Source: a bacterium (GTDB lineage Bacteria; Patescibacteria; Paceibacteria; UBA9973; SBAW01). Taken from it: a stretch of DNA of 5,783 nucleotides. Positions within the stretch are counted from its first letter, which is position 1, and each line of letters opens with the position of its first letter. The notes under the pieces are model-generated. The model saw only the letters and a program-made list of their open reading frames with translations, searched no databases and had not been told where the DNA came from. Below, in pieces: positions 1 through 3,982 of the stretch. Position numbers and translations under genes: made by a program. The stretch is taken from positions 1 through 5,783 of the forward strand of contig JAKAIP010000048.1 in assembly GCA_021825025.1 (NCBI GenBank). Direction: 5' to 3'.

Positions 1-2
1 CA

Positions 3-935
3 GGAGAAGTTGTGACAACACGCACAGAACTATTGGCACAAGGATGGGATACGCTTACTGCAGATACGTTTCATAGAACACAAGCATTTGCCGAGATTTT
101 ACCGGAAGATAAATACGCATTGGTACAAAAAGCAAAACAGTTCTATACCGTCGCAGCAAATGGAGACGGGGTGAATGATTTACCCGCAGTAAAAGAAGCA
201 AATGTAGGATTCGCAGTAAAAAATGCTGTTGATGCGCTTAAGGGTACTGCAGACATTGTGCTGCTCTCTAGTGGTATTTCGGTTATGCGTGATGCATTTA
301 TAGAAGGGAGAAAAATCTTTATTCGTCTAAATTCATATGCGTTATACCGAATCTCAGAAAGCCTTCGCCTCATTATCACGATTGCCATACTTGGATTTCT
401 GACTGGCACCTACCCGCTCTCCCCGTTACAACTTATTCTTATTGCCTTATTGAATGACATTCCCATTGTTTCTTTGGCATTTGATCGCGTTCGTGTCGTA
501 CATAAACCATCAAAAATAAATACACGCGCTCAGTTTATAAAAGGAAGTTTGTTTGGAGTGGTAGGTATTATAGAAAGTGTATTGTTATTTTTCTTTGCCC
601 TTGAATATCTCCATCTGCCATGGCCAGCCATACAAACATTGTTTTTCCTCAAACTCACCGTATCAGGACATATGCTCATTTATGTGACGCATACTGATTC
701 CCCGTGGTATCGATACCTTCCAAGCGCACAAGTTATCTACGCGACACTTATTACACAAGGTATTGCGACACTATTAGCAATAACTGGTTTTCTTATGTCT
801 GGAAGTATTTCTTGGCAAATAGCACTTCTGGTATGGATATGGACATTTTGCTTTATGCAAATTGCTGAAGTAGTTAAACAAATGTGGCAGCATACACACT
901 ACGAATCACCAGTAACAAAGGTATCTTCTGCGTAA
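3..935 (+). CDS. P3A-like P-type ATPase, C-terminal part (5' end outside window)
   Basis: This is the C-terminal part of a P-type cation ATPase, an inner-membrane pump driven by ATP through an aspartyl-phosphate. The frame is open to the left edge, so the actuator domain, phosphorylated DKTGT loop and nucleotide-binding domain lie outside. Visible are the end of the P domain with PEDK, the hinge motif GDGVND (162-179), then about six hydrophobic helices (M5-M10). The M6 segment LLNDIPIVSLAFDRV resembles the LNDGTIMTISxDRV segment of P3A proton pumps; its Asp (456-458) aligns with the Asp that carries the proton in plant and fungal H+-ATPases. The block IFIRLNSYALYRI also resembles M5 of that group. 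Proton export is therefore the best guess, but ion specificity is inference. The usual Thr before GDG is Asn here. The gene ends in tandem stops TAA TAG. The GTG at 12 after AGGAGA is inside the domain and is not taken as the start. Confidence 0.9.
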   Translation, partial: GEVVTTRTELLAQGWDTLTADTFHRTQAFAEILPEDKYALVQKAKQFYTVAANGDGVNDLPAVKEANVGFAVKNAVDALKGTADIVLLSSGISVMRDAFIEGRKIFIRLNSYALYRISESLRLIITIAILGFLTGTYPLSPLQLILIALLNDIPIVSLAFDRVRVVHKPSKINTRAQFIKGSLFGVVGIIESVLLFFFALEYLHLPWPAIQTLFFLKLTVSGHMLIYVTHTDSPWYRYLPSAQVIYATLITQGIATLLAITGFLMSGSISWQIALLVWIWTFCFMQIAEVVKQMWQHTHYESPVTKVSSA

Positions 936-955
936 TAGTGAAATATGTTTAATGG

Positions 956-991
956 TGCGTATCGCATTCGCATCATGCGTATTTTATGCAT
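956..991. repeat. Cluster of overlapping short inverted and direct repeats (GCAT/TGCG)
   Basis: TGCGTAT occurs at 956-962 and again at 976-982, exactly 20 bases apart. Between and around these copies are TGCG-TAT-CGCA (956-966), CGCAT-c-ATGCG (969-979) and ATGCGTA-TTT-TATGCAT (975-991, one G-T wobble). The cluster overlaps the spacer of the proposed promoter and abuts its -10 box, where a repressor site would sit. It could instead form small RNA hairpins after the ATPase gene, but no T-run follows. Confidence 0.4.
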
Positions 992-996
992 ACAAT
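967..996 (+). promoter_or_regulatory. Possible promoter for the small gene at 1071
   Basis: TTCGCA at 967-972 and TACAAT at 991-996 are separated by 18 bases, matching the sigma-70 consensus at 4 of 6 and 5 of 6 positions. The element follows the ATPase stop and precedes the 67-residue ORF, leaving a leader of roughly 70 bases. It lies inside a cluster of short palindromes that could act as an operator. This is pattern matching only. Confidence 0.3.
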
Positions 997-1027
997 ATAT
1001 ACATTACCGCCTTGCACGGTGATCTCA

Positions 1028-1043
1028 TTCTCCATAAGGAGAA
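1028..1043 (+). promoter_or_regulatory. Leader hairpin that would hide a purine-rich SD-like sequence
   Basis: TTCTCC (1028-1033), loop ATAA, GGAGAA (1038-1043) form a perfect 6-bp inverted repeat. The right arm is part of GGAGAAGAGG, the strongest anti-16S match in this leader. It lies 14 bases before GTG 1062 and 23 before ATG 1071, too far to serve either start well, so its role is unclear. Confidence 0.3.
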
Positions 1044-1070
1044 GAGGTTGTTCTTTGAAGGGTGCTTGGT

Positions 1071-1274
1071 ATGTGTTTTGAAGCCGATGTGTTATTTGGC
1101 GTATTGCAAGAATCCAAAGGAGCCAGAGAAATACTGGAAAATCCTGAAAAACGCAGAGCTATAGCTCATACCCTAGGCATGACCCTCCAGACATTCGATA
1201 AAAAACTGGACGCGTTGTGTCAGGAAAAAAAGAAGGAGTGCGTTCATCAACACACTATTCCAGTTTCTGGATAA
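1071..1274 (+). CDS. Small hypothetical protein, possible helix-turn-helix
   Basis: I do not recognise this 67-residue protein. It is charged, helical in composition and lacks a membrane segment or signal peptide. Residues about 29-49 (RAIAHTLGMTLQTFDKKLDAL) have the spacing of a helix-turn-helix: Ala, then Leu-Gly at the turn, then a second amphipathic helix. A small DNA-binding role is possible but unproven. The C-terminus has a KKK patch and a CxHxH stretch. ATG 1071 is preferred because AAGGG ends 8 bases upstream; GTG 1062 is an in-frame alternative adding three residues. An ORF in another frame (952-1164) overlaps but is rich in Cys, Tyr and Trp and looks spurious. The gene stands alone between the ATPase and SemiSWEET genes, bounded downstream by a strong hairpin and upstream by a possible promoter with palindromes. 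Confidence 0.6.
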   Translation: MCFEADVLFGVLQESKGAREILENPEKRRAIAHTLGMTLQTFDKKLDALCQEKKKECVHQHTIPVSG

Positions 1275-1278
1275 TCAA

Positions 1279-1310
1279 AGGCCCTCGGGTTCGTATGAAC
1301 ACGGGGGCCT
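1279..1310. terminator. GC-rich hairpin, probable terminator of the small gene
   Basis: AGGCCC (1279-1284) pairs with GGGCCT (1305-1310); the stem continues through T-G, C-G, G-C, one mismatch, then GTTC/GAAC around a GTAT loop. It starts 4 bases after the stop at 1274. No T-run follows on the plus strand (CAAACT). Read on the minus strand it is followed by TTGATTAT, slightly more terminator-like. It may be a weak or bidirectional terminator, or an RNA-stabilising 3' stem. Confidence 0.5.
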
Positions 1311-1329
1311 CAAACTATGAGTGAAACTT

Positions 1330-1338
1330 TGCTACACT
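1330..1338 (+). promoter_or_regulatory. Extended -10 promoter for a leaderless SemiSWEET mRNA
   Basis: TGCTACACT at 1330-1338 fits an extended -10 box (TGnTATAAT, with TACACT matching 4 of 6). It ends 8 bases before ATG 1347, so transcription would begin at or within a base or two of the start codon. No SD sequence lies upstream of that ATG, which agrees with a leaderless transcript. No convincing -35 box is visible. Confidence 0.4.
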
Positions 1339-1346
1339 AGCAACAT

Positions 1347-1678
1347 ATGGACGGCATACATCATTTACTTGAAAGAAAACGAACTTCTGAAGGATTGGAA
1401 CCGTACCCACATCCACACCGATTTATGCGGTTATTCGATTCTCTCATGTATGGTGTCTCGCTTATCGCACCACTAGCCTTACTTCCACAGGTATTTTCTT
1501 TATTTACTTCTCATAATGCGCAAGGCCTATCTCTCATTACCTGGCTTCTGCTTGGAACTATCAACTTTTTTGGAGTTTCTATGGCCTGCTCCATAAAGAA
1601 GGGCAGATTCTAATCTCAAACCTGTTCCTAGGTATCCTCTCCTATGTGGTAGTGGTAGGTATTCTTCTGTACTCGTAG
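1347..1678 (+). pseudogene. SemiSWEET sugar transporter, interrupted by a -1 frameshift
   Basis: SemiSWEETs are three-helix proteins that dimerise in the inner membrane to pass sugars by facilitated diffusion. Frame 0 runs 1347-1613 (88 residues) and shows helix 1 with the PQ motif (APLALLPQVFSLF), the NAQGLSLITW block and the start of helix 2, then degenerates into SIKKGRF and a stop. Re-reading T1571 as the first base of TGG gives WSFYGLLHKEGQ, the expected W-x-x-Y-G...HK-E motif, followed by a complete hydrophobic helix 3 and TAG at 1676-1678. The joined product is 110 residues. The shift lies in T6 at 1566-1571; one extra T would restore the gene. About 30 polar N-terminal residues carrying HH, RKR and EPYPHP precede helix 1. 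Sequencing error, a true mutation and programmed frameshifting all remain possible. The family call is firm; the frameshift is seen directly in the sequence. Confidence 0.85.
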
Positions 1679-1714
1679 TTCATTATTTTTTCACTGATTT
1701 CCTGTATTTTTGCT

Positions 1715-1793
1715 AAGTACTAAGAGGTTCTTTATTTACAACATATATCTCACTTCATTAATCGTTCATGTTTTTCATGGTACGGTCTTCGGT
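1715..1793. repeat. Tandem short direct repeats upstream of the response regulator
   Basis: The 158-base gap before the regulator contains three pairs of short direct repeats: CTAAG-TA-CTAAG near 1713-1725, TTCATG-TTT-TTCATG (1765-1779, period 9) and CGGT-CTT-CGGT (1783-1793, period 7). OmpR-family regulators bind direct repeats and often control their own operon, so these are candidate operator half-sites. The repeats are short enough to be chance. A TTTACA (1735-1740) and ATTAAT (1757-1762) pair 16 bases apart is a weak promoter candidate. Confidence 0.25.
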
Positions 1794-1820
1794 AGGCGAA
1801 TATTAGCCATCTGCAACGTG

Positions 1821-1836
1821 TACCATTCAACCATAT
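1821..1836 (+). promoter_or_regulatory. Weak -10-like box just before the response regulator
   Basis: TACCAT (1821-1826) ends 10 bases before ATG 1837. No SD sequence lies in the 20 bases before that ATG, so a leaderless or nearly leaderless transcript is possible, as at the SemiSWEET gene. No good -35 box is seen. Confidence 0.2.
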
Positions 1837-2514
1837 ATGCATCTACTTATTGTTGAAGACGAGGAGAAACTGGCAAAAGCCCTAAAACGCGGCCTGGAAA
1901 GTCGCGGTTACGCGGTAGACTGGCTTGCGGATCCGGAAAAAGCCCGTAATCGTATTCTGCTCTACCGAAATGAATACGATCTTATTCTGCTGGATCTCAT
2001 GCTTCCAGGTATGGATGGTGCAGCGATTACAGAGAATGTTCGAAAGGAAGGAGTAAGTACTCCTATTATTATCCTTACCGCACGCGGAGAAACAGAACAT
2101 AAAGTAGAACTGTTAAACAAAGGCGCAGATGACTATCTCGTTAAACCATTCTCCTTTGAGGAATTGATAGCGCGTATCACCTCAGTGTTGCGCCGTCCAA
2201 AAGTAGCGCAACCGGTCATATTGAAAGTAGGGACATTGGAAATGGATCTATCTACGCGTACGGTTCGACGCGATGGAACAGAAATTCCCCTGACTCTCAA
2301 AGAATTCGCATTGCTAGAATGCTTTATGCGAGAGCCTCAGACGGTGCTTTCTCGAGAAAAACTGTTCGACCATGTGTGGGATTTCAATTCCCTCTCCTGG
2401 AGCAACGTACTTGATGTGCATATGAAAAACTTGCGAAAAAAATTAGCTCATGACTCTGAACCCGTATTTGAAACAGTGCGTGGAGTGGGGTATCGCTTGG
2501 CAGAAACGGTATAG
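1837..2514 (+). CDS. OmpR-family response regulator (REC + winged helix)
   Basis: This is a 225-residue cytoplasmic transcription regulator, full length for the OmpR/PhoB family. The receiver domain covers residues 1-120. The acidic pair is E7-D8, the phosphoacceptor is D53 in LLDLMLPGMDG, the switch residues are T81 and Y100, and the conserved Lys is K103 in VKPF. The winged-helix domain spans about 128-223, with a recognition helix near 190-203 (NVLDVHMKNLRKKL) and the wing motif GVGYRL at 216-221. All residues needed for phosphorylation are present. The receiver resembles CusR/CopR-type regulators (RGLESRGYAVDW), but I cannot name target genes. The start ATG aligns with the first beta strand. 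The sensor kinase follows 13 bases after the stop, or overlaps if its longer start is used, which points to a cognate pair. Confidence 0.96.
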   Translation: MHLLIVEDEEKLAKALKRGLESRGYAVDWLADPEKARNRILLYRNEYDLILLDLMLPGMDGAAITENVRKEGVSTPIIILTARGETEHKVELLNKGADDYLVKPFSFEELIARITSVLRRPKVAQPVILKVGTLEMDLSTRTVRRDGTEIPLTLKEFALLECFMREPQTVLSREKLFDHVWDFNSLSWSNVLDVHMKNLRKKLAHDSEPVFETVRGVGYRLAETV

Positions 2515-2527
2515 GCACGAGGCCGTC

Positions 2528-3478
2528 TTGCGGATCACTACTTCTATACTTCTGCTTTTGAGCGCAGGAACGGCAGTGGGTATGGTGAGTGTACTGGCCT
2601 TGTCTCGCAACCTATACACGCTAAGCATCGCAGGCGTAGTATCCATGATTGCCATCACCACAGTGCTCCTGCGAGTATGCCTTGAACCTTTTTACAAGAT
2701 ACTAGAACAACAAAAACGATTTGTCGGAAATCTATCACACGAAATTCGTACGCCACTTTCCACCATTATGCTCGGTACAGAAGTAGCGCTTCTTGCTCCA
2801 GACCTTACCCCTGCATCTCGTAAACAGTTCAAATCTATAGAAATAGAAGCCGAACGTATTTCTGAAATCATCAATAATCGATTAACACTGAGCGCACTTT
2901 CACAACCGGCAACTATTTCATTTGAAATGATTGCACTCTCTCCTCTCGTTAAAAAAGTCACCAGATATTACCGACGCCTGGCGCAGGAACGTGCTGTGCG
3001 TATACGGGTCTGCATCGATACTAGTTGCACTATGCGAGGAAACACTGCGGCAATTGAACAAATGCTTATGAACCTATTGAAGAATGCACTTATTTATACA
3101 CCGAAGCATCACCGCGGCATTGTCACACTTCGTGTACACCCTGTTGAAGATGGACAAGTACGATTTTCCATCACCGATACGGGAATTGGCATAGCAAAAG
3201 AAGAATTACCGCACATACTAGAACCGTATTATCGATCTGATGTATCACGGACGCGCAGTATGCAGCACAAAAGTGGATTAGGACTTACCATTGTGCGTGA
3301 AATTGTACGAGTGCATCAGGGGAAAATCCATATTCAAAGCAGCCTTGGTAAGGGAACCGTCGTAAATGTGTATCTCCCTTCTGCACATACCAAACCAGCT
3401 GCCTCTTATTCTATTCTTCCTGCACGAGAGCTGTTGCAAAAAATGATTCGTTTTCGGGTATTACAAAGAAGATCATGA
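2528..3478 (+). CDS. Sensor histidine kinase with two membrane helices
   Basis: This membrane histidine kinase is the likely partner of the regulator upstream. I prefer TTG 2528: ACGAGG ends 5 bases before it and it falls 13 bases after the regulator stop. ATG 2450 is an in-frame alternative overlapping the regulator by 65 bases with no SD. From TTG 2528 the protein is 316 residues: helix 1 (about 2-24), a loop of only six or so residues, helix 2 (about 33-52), HisKA with H-box NLSHEIRTPLS (phospho-His codon 2738-2740), then HATPase with N-box MNLLKNALIYT, G1 DTGIGI, F-box ILEPYYR and G2 GLGLTIV. Helix 2 enters HisKA without a recognisable HAMP domain. With almost no external loop, sensing may occur within the membrane or through a partner protein. 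About 30 basic residues follow the ATPase domain. Its stop overlaps the next ATG as ATGA. Confidence 0.93.
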   Translation: MRITTSILLLLSAGTAVGMVSVLALSRNLYTLSIAGVVSMIAITTVLLRVCLEPFYKILEQQKRFVGNLSHEIRTPLSTIMLGTEVALLAPDLTPASRKQFKSIEIEAERISEIINNRLTLSALSQPATISFEMIALSPLVKKVTRYYRRLAQERAVRIRVCIDTSCTMRGNTAAIEQMLMNLLKNALIYTPKHHRGIVTLRVHPVEDGQVRFSITDTGIGIAKEELPHILEPYYRSDVSRTRSMQHKSGLGLTIVREIVRVHQGKIHIQSSLGKGTVVNVYLPSAHTKPAASYSILPARELLQKMIRFRVLQRRS

Positions 3479-3717
3479 CTTCACCTTACGCTCAACCGCT
3501 GCAAGATACACTGTCCTTTCATGGCCTATTCATGAACCTCTGTATGAATACTATAAAAATACACGTACTCACCTGCATTTTGCGCAAATACCAGGAGATA
3601 ACAATGGCGGGAAACAGGCACCTTGCCCATTGCCATATGTGGCACCATAGACAGATGGAACACCCACGACTACACTGGAAGACAACAGAAGCACTAGAAC
3701 GCCAACTGACCATTTGA
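3475..3717 (+). CDS. Doubtful small ORF, His-rich C-terminal half
   Basis: The ORF begins at an ATG overlapping the kinase stop (ATGA) and its TGA overlaps the TTG of the next ORF (TTGA), a pattern typical of translational coupling. Full length is 80 residues. Within it, ATG 3604 has the best ribosome binding site in the window (AGGAGA at 3593-3598) and would make a 37-residue peptide with seven His, one Cys and several Met, conceivably metal-binding. Against it, the composition is poor in acidic residues and rich in Cys, His, Met and Trp, which is common for out-of-frame translation, and the frame beginning at 3447 looks more protein-like over the same stretch. I recognise no family. Confidence 0.3.
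   Translation: MTSPYAQPLQDTLSFHGLFMNLCMNTIKIHVLTCILRKYQEITMAGNRHLAHCHMWHHRQMEHPRLHWKTTEALERQLTI
3529..3557 (+). promoter_or_regulatory. Possible internal promoter
   Basis: TATAAA (3552-3557, 5 of 6) follows TTCATG (3529-3534, 3 of 6) by 17 bases. It would give a leader of about 40 bases to ATG 3604 and could supply the downstream kinase genes separately from the regulator. Confidence 0.25.
3593..3598 (+). promoter_or_regulatory. Strong Shine-Dalgarno sequence before ATG 3604
   Basis: AGGAGA stands 5 bases before ATG 3604, the best SD spacing and match seen in this window, where most starts have poor or no SD. It supports translation of a 37-codon ORF ending at 3717, unless it is a chance match. 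Confidence 0.4.
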
Positions 3718-3974
3718 GCGGCGCATCCTCTAAGCAGGCCATGTCACAACAGCGACATATAAAAGCAGACACCGAATTGCAAAAAGCTGCGCAAACTTTC
3801 TCTCATGATGCCCGCAATGCACTCGCAATCATGAAAAATACGATTGAACTATTGAAACTTGAAGGGTTTACCGGAACGAATGAGCAAGAACTGCATATTC
3901 TAGAAGAACAGGTGGACCGCACGATTGTGTTGTTACAGGAATTCGATCATATTCGATTGCACACTCCTTCTTGA
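3714..3974 (+). CDS. Stand-alone HisKA-like dimerisation/phosphoacceptor (DHp) protein
   Basis: This short soluble protein consists almost wholly of a histidine-kinase DHp hairpin. Helix 1 carries the H-box FSHDARNALAIMKN, with the candidate phospho-His encoded at 3804-3806, and continues as TIELLKLEG. After a short turn, helix 2 (EQELHILEEQVDRTIVLLQE) has a heptad pattern. No ATP-binding domain follows, since the stop is at 3972-3974. The H-box keeps the acidic residue after His and Asn at +4, but the usual Pro is Ala. TTG 3714 gives 86 residues and overlaps the previous stop as TTGA; ATG 3741 gives 77 residues and still contains the whole domain. Neither has a good SD. It could pass phosphate between the kinases and a regulator (Spo0B is a loose precedent), form mixed dimers with a kinase, or be a fragment of a decayed kinase. 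The MASE1 kinase starts 8 bases after its stop. Confidence 0.7.
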   Translation: MSGASSKQAMSQQRHIKADTELQKAAQTFSHDARNALAIMKNTIELLKLEGFTGTNEQELHILEEQVDRTIVLLQEFDHIRLHTPS

Positions 3975-3982
3975 AGAACACT

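Larger units (their letters stand above)
3447..3713 (+). other. Protein-like open stretch without a start, in frame with the DHp gene
   Basis: In the frame of the downstream phosphoacceptor ORF, the sequence is open from 3447 to 3647, broken by one TAG (3648-3650), then open into that ORF. The translation has a normal mix of residues (for example HEPLYEYYKNTRTHLHFAQI from 3531), followed after the TAG by a Thr/Pro/Asp-rich linker-like segment. No ATG, GTG or TTG precedes it until 3630. A +1 shift from the upstream kinase frame near 3455 would enter it. It may be the remnant of a longer gene now broken by a nonsense codon and a frameshift, or chance openness. Confidence 0.3.

Noticed and set aside
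12..20. GTG after AGGAGA as a true start of a short protein
   Set aside because: The reading frame is open to the left edge and the start would fall inside the P domain of the ATPase; the SD match is probably chance.
952..1164. 70-residue ORF overlapping the small gene
   Set aside because: It is rich in Cys, Tyr and Trp, has no SD, and overlaps the better ORF at 1071-1274 in another frame.
1684..1691. T-rich run after the SemiSWEET gene as a terminator
   Set aside because: I could find no stem upstream of it.
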